DNA of 11,465 nucleotides from an uncultured Mycoplasmatales bacterium (GCA_910578525.1 CAJTRF010000020.1:1-11465); one strand, 5' to 3'. Shown: positions 1-8,645, numbered from the stretch's first letter. Numbers and translations are program-made. Notes: generated by a model from the sequence alone, not told the origin.

Positions 1-470
1 TTTTTAAACAAGTTGGTTCAAATTGATTTAAAATACTTAAATCACCACTCAAATATAAATTGTAAGGAATAATTGATAATCTTTTATCAAAAGCAATATA
101 AAATTTACCATCTAATGAGTTTCCATCAGCATCATCAATTGACCTTGTAGCTATCAAAGTTGTATCATTAATTGTACAATATTTATTGAGTTGGTCATAA
201 ATTATAACAGGACATAAAATTTGATTATTTTTGGTTGAAATATAAAATTCTTTAATATATTTACCATTTGAATCATAAATGACATTTTTTCTTAAAACAA
301 TTTTGAATATTGGTCTATTGAAAGATAAGAATTGTTGTTTTCTATTATTTGGAATATCAATAACTAATAAATTACATTCAAGACCATTTATTGTTTCACT
401 TTTATGAGAAATATATTTGTTTTCAATAAAGAAATCATTTATTCCTGGTTGAATTGTGAAATTTGATTCA
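1..470 (-). repeat. Second (C-terminal) copy of the duplicated domain in the giant protein
   Basis: This stretch aligns with 2443-2912 at a constant offset of 2442 bases, with no net indel over about 440 bases. Both copies carry shared peptides such as IENKYISHK, TINGLECNLL, YISTKNNQI, CPVIIYDQLNKYC and FYIAFDKRLSI. A manual protein alignment gives about 113 identities in 151 positions. The left limit of this copy may lie outside the window. Confidence 0.85.
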
Positions 471-3400
471 CCAGAAGGTTGAATTTCAGTTATTTTATTT
501 GAAATAATTGAATCTATTTCTGAATTTTTAACAAAATCATTTGTATCAATTTTTTCAATCTTTTGTTTTGTCAAATAATCATTTTCTAATATTTGATAAG
601 CTAACATTTTGAATGGGAATTTCAATGAATTACGATAATTTTCACAAATTTCTAAAACAACTGAAATTGATGGTAAAGCTTTTTCAGGATTAATCCAATT
701 ATCTTCAAATTTTGAAGAATCTAACAAATTTTCATTTTTTGAATCACACCAATCAATTAAAGGTTTCAATTTATTTTTATCCTCAATATCTAATTGAACA
801 CTTCTAACTTTTGGTCCAACAATTCCGATTTGATACAAATCAAAAAAATCTTCAGGAAGTGTTATATTTGGAAACTCATCAATGACTCTACCACATAAAT
901 TACATATTCTCTCCATCCAAGTTTCTTGATAAGGGAAATTTTCTGGGAGAGATGTTTGAGAGACCAACCATCTCAAATTTTCCATATAACGGTCAAGATT
1001 TGATTGTCCAATCAATCTTTGAGCACTTCCACCAGATTCAATTAAAATATTGCTTGGGTCAATAATTTCACCTGGAAGAGGTGGATGTGGTACTGAATTT
1101 GGTTCTTTTGGAATATATATAAGTTCTTGTAAATCATCTTGTTCACCAAAAATCCATCTTTGAATTGTATTTGAAATATCCGTCTTTTTGATTTGGTCAA
1201 TAGCTCTATTGCCAAAATCAATAACATTTGGATTCAATAATAAACCTGTTGCCCCTAAAAAAGTTCCTGCAATTCCAAAACCTAATGCAACATTTGCACG
1301 GATTTTGACTTTATTGACTTCTTGTTCTAAATATTGAGTTTTCAAAATTTGAATTGCCATTTCATAATTCAATATATCAACATCTCTTTTAACTCTTTCC
1401 ATATCAAAATTAATAACATCAACATTATTTGAAACCATATTTAAATCACTTCTCATTGTTGTTATGTTATCGGCTGTTATTATTTTTGAACTAGTGATGT
1501 TATAATCTGTATATAAAGTTGTTGCAGCATCAGGTCTTGGTGAAATTTCATAGAATTGATTTTGAATAATATATTGAAATGGATTTGTATTTGAATCCCA
1601 ATCAAATTGTTCAATTGGTTGAACTAAATTTTTCTTAAAATATAATTCAATATTTTTATTCCCTTTTTCAATTTTTGAATCTTTCCAAGTAAAAGCAACT
1701 TGTTCAATACAATCATATTGAGGTTTTAATTCAATATAAGCTCTATCATTTTTAGTAGTTCTTCTAATTCCTAAACTAATAAAAGTTAAAGTATTTGAAG
1801 TTAATGAACCATTTTGTGTAATAATTAATTCAACTTTTGCTAAATTTAAATAATTAAATTTTCCACTTGATAAATTTCCAAAAGAGAAATAACAATTTAA
1901 TAAATCATAACCTTCACAACTTTCTCCATTCAATTTTTTATCAAAATCCCATTTAATATCATATAAATCACCATCTTCTGATTCATCTTTTTTATTTGAA
2001 AACCAAATTTTTGTTTTAATTGAACTATTTTCAATAAAATCCATAAAAATTCCTTTATCATTATTTGGAATCAAATTTCTATTTGATTCACAATCTTTCA
2101 TTAAAATGAAACTACCATGAGCACCATCAGAATTTTGTTTTGAATTATTTTTCTGTAATTTTGAAATTATTTTTCCAGTTAATTTACCTAAACAATTAAT
2201 ACCTTCCCATTGATTCTCAATTGAATTCCATCTTAAAAACCATTCATTTAAAAAACAATAATCTTTGAAAACAAATTCTAATTTATCTGGAATTTCATAA
2301 TTTGAAGGAATTTTGAAAACCATTTTATAATATTCATTATCTTCAGTAATTATATCTGGCTTATATAAATATAAATTATCTGATTTATGTAATTTCAATG
2401 CATTATCGGCTTCAATAATTGAACATTTAATTGCATTATCGGTTTTTAAAGTTGTTGGTTCAAATTGATTATAAATTGCTAATTCACCATTCAAATATAA
2501 TTTGTAAGGGTCAATTGATAATCTTTTATCAAAAGCAATATAAAATGTATTATATAAAAAAGATTCATCCGCATCACCAATTGCCCTTGAAACTATTGAA
2601 GTTGTATCAGTTATAATACAATATTTATTGAGTTGGTCATAAATTATAACTGGACAATGAATTTGATTATTTTTGGTTGAAATATAAAATTCATTGAAAT
2701 AATGACCTTGTTCATCAAAAATTACTTTCTTTCTTAATACAATTTTGAATATAGGTCGATGATAATTTAAGAATTGTTGTTTTCTTTCTTCTGGAATATC
2801 AATAATTAATAAATTACATTCAAGACCATTTATTGTTTCAGTTTTATGAGAAATATATTTATTTTCAATATCAAAATTATTTATTCCTGGAGAAATTGTG
2901 AAATATGAATCAAGTTCATCTTTTTTAACAAATTGTGAAAAATATTCAGAAAAAGTGGAATCATTTTCATAAGTATAATACATTTGACATCTACTAGTTA
3001 AATCATTAATTTCATTTTGAAATGAATCACTTTCAATTCTAACTTTAAAATTATTTTCTTCTGTTTCAATAATAATTGCATTAATATTTGAATGAAATTC
3101 ATAAGAATTATTATCAAGTTTTGATATTTCAAAGATATATTGAACATGACTAATATCATCTTCAATTCTATGTAATTCTGAATCGAAAACATAAATTAAA
3201 AATCTTGAATATAGATAAGTTTCTGGTATTTCAAATAATAATTTATTCTCTTCAATTTTTGTTAAAGAAAATTTTTCATACCAAGTTGAATAACCAATTG
3301 AATATAAAATCATCCAATTCATTGGAGTTTTTGAAATCTTACTTTTTAAAGCTTCACTTAAAATTGAATTCTTACCTAAATATTGAATAACTTCAGAAGC

Positions 3401-4210
3401 ACTTGTTATCAATTCATTTAAATAATAATCATTTTCATAAAAATCATTAAACAATTTTGGTACCTCATCTTCATCATCAGCTAATAATTCAATATCTCTT
3501 GTTTCTTTGGGAATTGTTTTACGGTCTAAATAATTTTGTCTTTGTGTATAAATTCTATTCAATTCTTTATAATTTTCATCAATAATTGCACTCAAAACAG
3601 AACAAATTTTATTTGTTGTCCAATATTTTGTTTCACTGAAATAATTGCCGATAAATGATAATGGTTGTTTAACATAACAATCACCTGCTTTAAATTCAAA
3701 ATATCTTTCAAAATTATCTTTGAAACCATTAATTGTTTTCAAAATTGAAAGTTGTTTAGAAACTTCATCTAATGAACAATTTTTCATTGTTTTTTCATCT
3801 GGTGAATTAATTTGAATATTTTTATTCAATAATACTTCTTTATTATCAGTTATTTCAATCTTTTCTTTTAAATCATGAATATATTGAACATAATCATTCA
3901 TATTATTAGTGAAATTATTAATTGAATAGTATTTTGGATTTTCTTCTGATTCTTCTTTTGTTTCATCAAATTCTGGATTTTTCATAAAAATATTGCTATC
4001 ACAATACAAATCTGATAATATTCTAGCTTTTAATTGTTTTGTTTTATCAAATCTAGCAACTTCATCAATTGAAATTGAATTACAAACAATATTTCCATTT
4101 ATTGAACTATCACCACCACTTGAACCACCACTTGAACCTCCTCCTCCTAAAATTGATGTATTATAAAAAGCATAATTTGTGGCATTTTCTTTAGTAATGA
4201 TACCTGTCAT
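1..4210 (-). CDS. Giant fibre/attachment-like protein, C-terminus outside window (at least 1403 aa)
   Basis: I do not recognise the family; a host-contact or fibre role is inferred. The frame opens at an ATG at 4210 (CAAATG context) and stays free of stops to the window edge, so the C-terminus is missing. An N-terminal Gly/Ser stretch (residues about 22-36, several GGSS units) looks like a flexible hinge. A domain of about 150 residues occurs twice, at about 434-590 and from about 1248 onward, roughly three quarters identical, separated by about 650 residues of Asn/Ile/Lys-rich sequence. Residues about 932-970 look like a coiled coil and lead into a glycine-rich hydrophobic segment (974-992). 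No Walker A motif or polymerase/integrase signature was seen, which argues against a replication protein. It lies 29 bp downstream of the 201-aa gene, in line with the capsid genes, which supports a structural role. Large, modular, repeat-bearing proteins next to capsid genes are often fibres. The frame is certain; the function is not. Confidence 0.85.
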   Translation of the reverse strand, partial: MTGIITKENATNYAFYNTSILGGGGSSGGSSGGDSSINGNIVCNSISIDEVARFDKTKQLKARILSDLYCDSNIFMKNPEFDETKEESEENPKYYSINNFTNNMNDYVQYIHDLKEKIEITDNKEVLLNKNIQINSPDEKTMKNCSLDEVSKQLSILKTINGFKDNFERYFEFKAGDCYVKQPLSFIGNYFSETKYWTTNKICSVLSAIIDENYKELNRIYTQRQNYLDRKTIPKETRDIELLADDEDEVPKLFNDFYENDYYLNELITSASEVIQYLGKNSILSEALKSKISKTPMNWMILYSIGYSTWYEKFSLTKIEENKLLFEIPETYLYSRFLIYVFDSELHRIEDDISHVQYIFEISKLDNNSYEFHSNINAIIIETEENNFKVRIESDSFQNEINDLTSRCQMYYTYENDSTFSEYFSQFVKKDELDSYFTISPGINNFDIENKYISHKTETINGLECNLLIIDIPEERKQQFLNYHRPIFKIVLRKKVIFDEQGHYFNEFYISTKNNQIHCPVIIYDQLNKYCIITDTTSIVSRAIGDADESFLYNTFYIAFDKRLSIDPYKLYLNGELAIYNQFEPTTLKTDNAIKCSIIEADNALKLHKSDNLYLYKPDIITEDNEYYKMVFKIPSNYEIPDKLEFVFKDYCFLNEWFLRWNSIENQWEGINCLGKLTGKIISKLQKNNSKQNSDGAHGSFILMKDCESNRNLIPNNDKGIFMDFIENSSIKTKIWFSNKKDESEDGDLYDIKWDFDKKLNGESCEGYDLLNCYFSFGNLSSGKFNYLNLAKVELIITQNGSLTSNTLTFISLGIRRTTKNDRAYIELKPQYDCIEQVAFTWKDSKIEKGNKNIELYFKKNLVQPIEQFDWDSNTNPFQYIIQNQFYEISPRPDAATTLYTDYNITSSKIITADNITTMRSDLNMVSNNVDVINFDMERVKRDVDILNYEMAIQILKTQYLEQEVNKVKIRANVALGFGIAGTFLGATGLLLNPNVIDFGNRAIDQIKKTDISNTIQRWIFGEQDDLQELIYIPKEPNSVPHPPLPGEIIDPSNILIESGGSAQRLIGQSNLDRYMENLRWLVSQTSLPENFPYQETWMERICNLCGRVIDEFPNITLPEDFFDLYQIGIVGPKVRSVQLDIEDKNKLKPLIDWCDSKNENLLDSSKFEDNWINPEKALPSISVVLEICENYRNSLKFPFKMLAYQILENDYLTKQKIEKIDTNDFVKNSEIDSIISNKITEIQPSGESNFTIQPGINDFFIENKYISHKSETINGLECNLLVIDIPNNRKQQFLSFNRPIFKIVLRKNVIYDSNGKYIKEFYISTKNNQILCPVIIYDQLNKYCTINDTTLIATRSIDDADGNSLDGKFYIAFDKRLSIIPYNLYLSGDLSILNQFEPTCLK
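2443..2912 (-). repeat. First copy of the duplicated domain in the giant protein
   Basis: This is the partner of the copy at 1-470. It encodes residues about 434-590 and is β-rich in appearance, with alternating hydrophobic and polar residues around conserved Gly, Asp and Cys positions. After this copy the protein continues with two short related phrases containing DNA-L/I and SDN, which are not clearly part of the repeat. Confidence 0.85.
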
Positions 4211-4239
4211 TTGAATACAAAAATAAAAAAATGTTCTTT
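4211..4239 (-). promoter_or_regulatory. Short A/T spacer upstream of the giant gene
   Basis: The 29-bp gap holds a T run and then ATTCAAATG on the minus strand. It is the only space for a 3' end of the 201-aa gene and a promoter of the giant gene, so co-transcription is also possible. No specific motif can be defined. Confidence 0.3.
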
Positions 4240-4845
4240 TTAGTAAATCAATTTCAAGAATAATACAAAATTGTCTGGACAAATAACTTGACCAATTGCA
4301 TTTGTGAACCAAATATGAAAATGAGTTTTTGTATTAATCATTTCATATTTTCTATTATCATCTGGTGGAACAACATTTGCATACCAAATCAATCCATCAC
4401 AAAAATCATCTCTTGGTATAAAATCACAATGAATTTCAGTTTCTCCATCAATATAACCATCACAAGTTGCTCTACAATATTGAAAAACAACATATTTTTG
4501 ACGTTTAGATTGAATAAAAGCACTTGGAAAATTAAATTTAAATTTCTTAGTATTCAAATCATATTGAAAAGTTTTCTTAGGATAATTATTATTATAATAA
4601 TCAACTAATACTCTTAAATTATTTAACTTTTTCAATTCTTCTGGAGTTAAATCATCAAGATTTGTGATGACTTTAAAATCAATTAATTCAGGATTGAAAT
4701 GTGGATGAAATAATTCAATTTTATTTCCCCAAAAAGTTTGAATTTCTTCTAACGTTTTCCAACCTCTAATTGGATAATAAGTTTTTCTAGTAGGTGGTTC
4801 ATAATATTCAATTGGTTGAGTAAAATTGACAACTGGTCTAGTCAT
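4240..4845 (-). CDS. Candidate minor capsid / penton-like protein (201 aa)
   Basis: The protein runs from an ATG at 4845 (AAAATG context) to a TAA at 4240-4242. Residues 1-115 are rich in Pro, Tyr, Asn and Lys and look like an extended arm. Residues about 116-201 alternate hydrophobic and polar residues as in consecutive β-strands: KYVVFQYCRATCDG, EIHCDFIPRDD, GLIWYANVV, HFHIWFTNAIGQVI and a last strand FVLFLKLIY. The aromatic-hydrophobic strand followed by a turn (NAIGQVI) and a final hydrophobic strand ending in Tyr resembles the end of single-jelly-roll capsid domains. Four cysteines cluster at 124-149. It sits 36 bp downstream of capsid paralogue 1, where minor capsid genes often lie in polinton-like viruses. 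The coding call is secure. The penton-like role is inferred from position and strand pattern; it is short for a penton protein and could be another virion component. Confidence 0.8.
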   Translation of the reverse strand: MTRPVVNFTQPIEYYEPPTRKTYYPIRGWKTLEEIQTFWGNKIELFHPHFNPELIDFKVITNLDDLTPEELKKLNNLRVLVDYYNNNYPKKTFQYDLNTKKFKFNFPSAFIQSKRQKYVVFQYCRATCDGYIDGETEIHCDFIPRDDFCDGLIWYANVVPPDDNRKYEMINTKTHFHIWFTNAIGQVICPDNFVLFLKLIY

Positions 4846-4881
4846 TTTAAATATTCAATAAAAAAATACTCAATTTTTTTT
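4846..4881 (-). promoter_or_regulatory. A/T-only spacer between capsid gene 1 and the 201-aa gene
   Basis: The 36-bp gap reads on the minus strand as an A run after the capsid stop codon, then a T run, then TATTTAAAATG. It probably holds both the 3' end of one transcript and the start signal of the next. No conserved polyadenylation hexamer is evident. Confidence 0.35.
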
Positions 4882-6762
4882 TTAATTGTATCCTTCTGGA
4901 ATACCTAAATGATAATATTTGACACCATCTTGAATTGACCAAGTCCAATAGGTATCTGAACAAATCCACATTTCTGGAGCAGGTGGATGATGATTTTTCA
5001 AATCCCAAGTCAATTTTTTACCATCATAAGTTGATGCCAATCTTGGATTATAATAAGAATCTAATTCATTTGAATAAATTGGGCTTCCTTTGAATTGAAC
5101 AGTAATTGAATGAGTACCTGTATCAATTCCATCAAATACATAACCTGCATTCCCTCTTTCCAATTGAAAATTGATACCAAAATTAGTATTATCAGTACCA
5201 ATCCACCTTCTTCTTTGACCTCTTGGTTTCAAATCTCCATTTCCTTCACCATCTTGATAGAATCTATGAAAAGCATCATTCAAAGGTGTATCAATTGACC
5301 TCATATATTCTTCTGTTGCTTCAATTGGACCATCTAATTCATTTGCCATCAATTGATATTGAACAAATCTACCTCCAAATGTGTCTTCAAATTCCATATC
5401 TGGATACAATTTCTTATTAACAAATAATTGACATTTTTCATACATAATGTTCTGAAAAACTGTACAATCTAACGTACTTCTTGGAAACATCATTGTAATA
5501 TTTGTAGCATTATGTAAAGGAATTGATTTTGATAAAGTTGAGAAACCATTTGCTGAAGGTGAATTTTCAAATATATGTCTTGTCAATTCTTGAGCAGGAA
5601 TAATAATTGGATTTTCTAAAGATGACATCAAACCTTCAATTACTTCTTGTGTGATACCAAAACCAGCACAATTTGTACGAGCCATTGAAATATGACCTGA
5701 ATTTGCAACAACTGATAACGTTCTTTCTTCACAAGACCAAACCGTTAATTTATCTGTTAAAAAATCACCAGAACCAAGAACTTTATCTAACGGTCTATCT
5801 CTCAAATCTTCAACACCGTTAGAATCTTTAACACTTACAACAATTTGAGAAGGATTTCCAAGTTGAGTGAAATTGGTTGTGATTGGTACGAAAGGAGGAG
5901 CATCATGAACCGTTGGAATTTTTGTGGGTTCTTTTTCTGTGTAATCAGCATCACCATCAACATTGAGTGCTTGTTCCTCTATTTCGTCTTGCTTTTTGAC
6001 TTCTTCAGTCAAATCACATCCCCAGAATTTTTGAACGTCTGCAATTGCTTTTGGAGGAACTTGACACCAAACTAAAGCTTCTAATGACGTTTTGACTTCT
6101 TCTTCAATTTCTCCCAAAATTCTATTTGGATACAATCTCCAAGCTTGTAAAACTAATTGGTCAGTGAATGGAATAACTAATTCAAATTGAACTTTAACGG
6201 ATTTTCCTCCTTGGAATTTTGATAAAGGTACATAAACTCCACAAACATTTGGCATATAATTTGAAACATCTTCCCACAAACTATGTGCATGAGGTGCAGA
6301 TTTCTTTACATCTCTTGGTCTGATGACATTGTATGCATAAGATTCTCGAATTGCTTCAGTTTGAGCATAATCAACTAATTGACCATCAATGAAAAATCTA
6401 ATTTCAGAGAATAATTCAACAGCATCTTTAAATCCAATGAAAATTTGATTTAAATCATTATAATCTTTCTTAAATGCAGCTTCCTCAATTGGTTTATCAA
6501 ATTTAACTCTAAATTCAATTTTCATATTAATAAAACCTTTTTCAATTTGACTAATTGTATGAGCAGAATGAGTTAATCTCATTTTTGTTTTCAAACCTAA
6601 AGCCATTGGAGGGTCTTTATCTCTGAATTCTTCACAAACAAATGAAAATGTATGGTCTCCACCATTTTTCTGAACTAATGAACGTAATTCATTATCAAAG
6701 AAATTCAAAATATCACCTTCATCATTACCTGAATTTTTCAATTGAACGTTTTGGAATGTCAT
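4882..6762 (-). CDS. MCP: Major capsid protein, double-jelly-roll type, paralogue 1 (626 aa)
   Basis: Probable capsomer subunit of an icosahedral virion. The length (626 aa) fits double-jelly-roll capsid proteins of polinton-like viruses. Recognisable stretches, also present in its paralogue, are KNGGD-TFS near residue 32, RFFIDGQLVDYAQ (122-134), NVCGVYVPL (172-180), IPFTDQL (197-203), YPNRILGEIEEEVKTSL (211-227), CTVFQNIMYEKCQLFV (433-448), LDGPIEATEEY (476-486) and the C-terminal GIPEGYN. FTDQL-type and LDGPI-type turns between β-strands fit two stacked jelly rolls. An acidic insertion around residues 250-285 is absent from the paralogue and is probably a surface loop. The start at 6762 follows an A run (ATAAATG). 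The gene has about twice as many CpG dinucleotides as its neighbours (about 15, counted by eye), so its codon use differs and it may be the more highly expressed copy. The family call is fairly confident; the exact lineage is not. Confidence 0.85.
   Translation of the reverse strand: MTFQNVQLKNSGNDEGDILNFFDNELRSLVQKNGGDHTFSFVCEEFRDKDPPMALGLKTKMRLTHSAHTISQIEKGFINMKIEFRVKFDKPIEEAAFKKDYNDLNQIFIGFKDAVELFSEIRFFIDGQLVDYAQTEAIRESYAYNVIRPRDVKKSAPHAHSLWEDVSNYMPNVCGVYVPLSKFQGGKSVKVQFELVIPFTDQLVLQAWRLYPNRILGEIEEEVKTSLEALVWCQVPPKAIADVQKFWGCDLTEEVKKQDEIEEQALNVDGDADYTEKEPTKIPTVHDAPPFVPITTNFTQLGNPSQIVVSVKDSNGVEDLRDRPLDKVLGSGDFLTDKLTVWSCEERTLSVVANSGHISMARTNCAGFGITQEVIEGLMSSLENPIIIPAQELTRHIFENSPSANGFSTLSKSIPLHNATNITMMFPRSTLDCTVFQNIMYEKCQLFVNKKLYPDMEFEDTFGGRFVQYQLMANELDGPIEATEEYMRSIDTPLNDAFHRFYQDGEGNGDLKPRGQRRRWIGTDNTNFGINFQLERGNAGYVFDGIDTGTHSITVQFKGSPIYSNELDSYYNPRLASTYDGKKLTWDLKNHHPPAPEMWICSDTYWTWSIQDGVKYYHLGIPEGYN
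6064..6136 (-). repeat. Near-identical 73-bp block shared with the other capsid gene
   Basis: It matches 7950-8022 at 72 of 73 bases, including third codon positions and a shared CpG. It encodes the NRILGEIEEEVKTSL region (residues about 210-233 of paralogue 1). Flanking coding sequence diverges at once on both sides. Confidence 0.85.
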
Positions 6763-6818
6763 TTATTTTTTTTTTAAATAGAAGAAAAAAAATAAAAAAT
6801 TATTTTTAAAAACCTTTT
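6763..6818 (-). promoter_or_regulatory. A/T-rich spacer between the two capsid genes
   Basis: These 56 bp contain only A and T except for a few G/C bases. On the minus strand they run from the stop of paralogue 2 through AAAAAAGG, T runs and CTTCT to a long A run before ATAAATG. They probably hold the 3' end of paralogue 2 and the promoter of paralogue 1. Confidence 0.4.
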
Positions 6819-8645
6819 TTAATTATAACCACTTGGAATTCCATATTGATAATATTTGACACCATCTTGAATTGACCAAACCCAATAAGTTGTTTGAGAT
6901 AACCACATTTCTGGAGGAGGTGGATGAATATCTTCATTTATTTCAATATCAAATATAACATTTTGGTGGTCAACTTTTTCTTTGATTTCTGGATAATAAT
7001 ATGAATCATCTTCACCTTGAAATCTTGGTTGTCCTTTAAATTGAATAATTATTGGATTTTCATTTGATTGAATACCATCAAAAGTATAACCACAATTTCC
7101 TCTTTCAATTTGAAAATTCATTTGAAAACTTGTATTATCTGTGATTGTATTTAATCTATCTCCAGCAGGAGGTTTATCAGTATTTGGGTCATTTGTTTCT
7201 GAAAATATTCTTTTTGAATCATTCAATGGTAAACAAATTGAATTAATAAATTCATCTGTTGCTTCAATTGGTCCATCTAATTGATTTGACATTAATTGAT
7301 AATTTAAAAATCTACCGTCCCAAGTTGTTTCAAACATTGTGTCTGGATATAATCTTTGACCAACAAATAATTGACAATTTTCATACATTATATTTTGAAA
7401 AACTGTACAATCATTTGAATGTCTTGGAAACATCATTGAAATCTTTGAAACATTATTCAAAGGTAAAGTTTTTGCCAAATGAGTAAAACCATTTTTTTCA
7501 GCTCTTTGGTCAAATACAATTCTTTTAATTTCTTGAGTTGGAATTATTAAAGGTTCTTCAAAAGTTGACATTAAATTTTGTTCAACATCATTTTTCAATC
7601 CAAAACCACAACAATTTGAACGAGCTATTTGAATCCTACCTCCTTCACAATTTAATTTAGCAAAACCAACTTGCCAATAATTATAATGATTTTGTTTTAC
7701 ATCAGAATATTTGAGTGGACCTAATTTTGATGTTATATAATTATCATAATTTTTATTCCAAGACAATTCATCGTCTCCTTGATGTGGTTTTGAAATTTCT
7801 TCAATTGAACGAATAATTTTTGCATAATTACCAATTTGAGTAAAATGTTGAGTAAATGGAATAAAATCAGGAAATTCAATCATATTTTCCCAATCATTAA
7901 TTAAACATAATTTTCTTTTTTTCTCACAAACATTCTTAGGTGAAACAAAACACCAAACTAAAGCATCTAATGACGTTTTGACTTCTTCTTCAATTTCTCC
8001 CAAAATTCTATTTGGATACAATTGCCAAGAATGAATTGCTAATTGGTCAGTAAATGGAATTATTAATTCTAATTGAACTTTAACTTTCTTTGAATTAATT
8101 AATTCAACTAATGGAACATAAACTCCACAAACATTTGATGAAAAATTCTGAACATCTTCCCATAAAGAATGTGAATTTATTGAATTTTTCTTAACATTTT
8201 TTGGTCTAATTGAATTATAAGCAAATGATTCTCTAATTGCATCATTTTGAGCATAATCAATTAATTGTTCATCAATATAAAATCGAATTTCTGAAAAGAA
8301 TTCAACAGCATTTTTAAAACCTACAAATATTTGATAAAATTCATTTGGGTCATTAATTTTTCCTTTGATTGAATGTAAATAATTCAATGATAAAATTAAA
8401 TCTAAAGTGATATTTATAAAACCTTTTTCAATTTGACTAATTGAATGAGTTGGATTTGTTAATTTAATTTTTGTTTTTAAACCAACATTCATTGGAGGGT
8501 CTTGAACATGAAAATCTTCTGTAATCATTGAAAAAGTATTATCACCTCCATTTTTTGAAATATAATTTCTTAAAGTATTATTGAAATAATTTAATATATC
8601 ACCTTCTTTATTTAAATTTTTTATGATAGCGTTTGAAAAACTCAT
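6819..8645 (-). CDS. Major capsid protein, double-jelly-roll type, paralogue 2 (608 aa)
   Basis: This is a tandem paralogue of the downstream capsid gene and is collinear with it from end to end, with roughly half the residues identical by eye. Shared landmarks are EGDILN-F (14-21), KNGGD-TFS (31-39), GLKTKIKLT (55-63), RFYIDEQLIDYAQ (121-133), NVCGVYVPL (171-179), YPNRILGEIEEEVKTSL (210-226), CTVFQNIMYENCQLFV, LDGPIEATDEF and the C-terminal IPSGYN. It lacks the acidic insertion of paralogue 1 and instead has a short Cys/Lys-rich stretch (about 239-250). Its ATG at 8645 directly follows a run of A residues and faces the 88-aa gene across a 56-bp divergent spacer. Both copies are intact with no frameshift, so both are probably functional. 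Either may be the main hexon; the other could be a minor capsomer, a penton-proximal form or a host-range variant. Confidence 0.85.
   Translation of the reverse strand: MSFSNAIIKNLNKEGDILNYFNNTLRNYISKNGGDNTFSMITEDFHVQDPPMNVGLKTKIKLTNPTHSISQIEKGFINITLDLILSLNYLHSIKGKINDPNEFYQIFVGFKNAVEFFSEIRFYIDEQLIDYAQNDAIRESFAYNSIRPKNVKKNSINSHSLWEDVQNFSSNVCGVYVPLVELINSKKVKVQLELIIPFTDQLAIHSWQLYPNRILGEIEEEVKTSLDALVWCFVSPKNVCEKKRKLCLINDWENMIEFPDFIPFTQHFTQIGNYAKIIRSIEEISKPHQGDDELSWNKNYDNYITSKLGPLKYSDVKQNHYNYWQVGFAKLNCEGGRIQIARSNCCGFGLKNDVEQNLMSTFEEPLIIPTQEIKRIVFDQRAEKNGFTHLAKTLPLNNVSKISMMFPRHSNDCTVFQNIMYENCQLFVGQRLYPDTMFETTWDGRFLNYQLMSNQLDGPIEATDEFINSICLPLNDSKRIFSETNDPNTDKPPAGDRLNTITDNTSFQMNFQIERGNCGYTFDGIQSNENPIIIQFKGQPRFQGEDDSYYYPEIKEKVDHQNVIFDIEINEDIHPPPPEMWLSQTTYWVWSIQDGVKYYQYGIPSGYN
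7950..8022 (-). repeat. Near-identical 73-bp block shared with the first capsid gene
   Basis: This is the partner of 6064-6136 (72 of 73 bases equal). A shorter exactly shared run of about 33 bases (6847-6879 versus 4910-4942) encodes the WSIQDGVKYY region near both C-termini. Confidence 0.85.

Noticed and set aside
1042..3390. Several 60-65-residue frames on both strands within the first 4.2 kb (for example 1042-1227, 2431-2616, 2998-3192, 3205-3390)
   Set aside because: They are low-complexity Ile/Leu/Lys/Tyr translations lying inside the continuous minus-strand frame of the giant gene. They have no start context or recognisable sequence of their own.
1..4210. A broken or pseudogenised region, because no long frame with both ends is visible there
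   Set aside because: Reading the minus strand in the frame set by the ATG at 4210 gives an unbroken protein to the left edge. Checks near 3962, 3002, 1982, 122 and 2 are all in the same frame, and the stop simply lies outside the window.
4288..6075. Plus-strand frames opposite the 201-aa and capsid 1 genes (4288-4608, 5110-5298, 5223-5420, 5845-6075)
   Set aside because: They are antisense shadows of well-supported genes, rich in Ile, Ser, Phe or Cys without any family signature.
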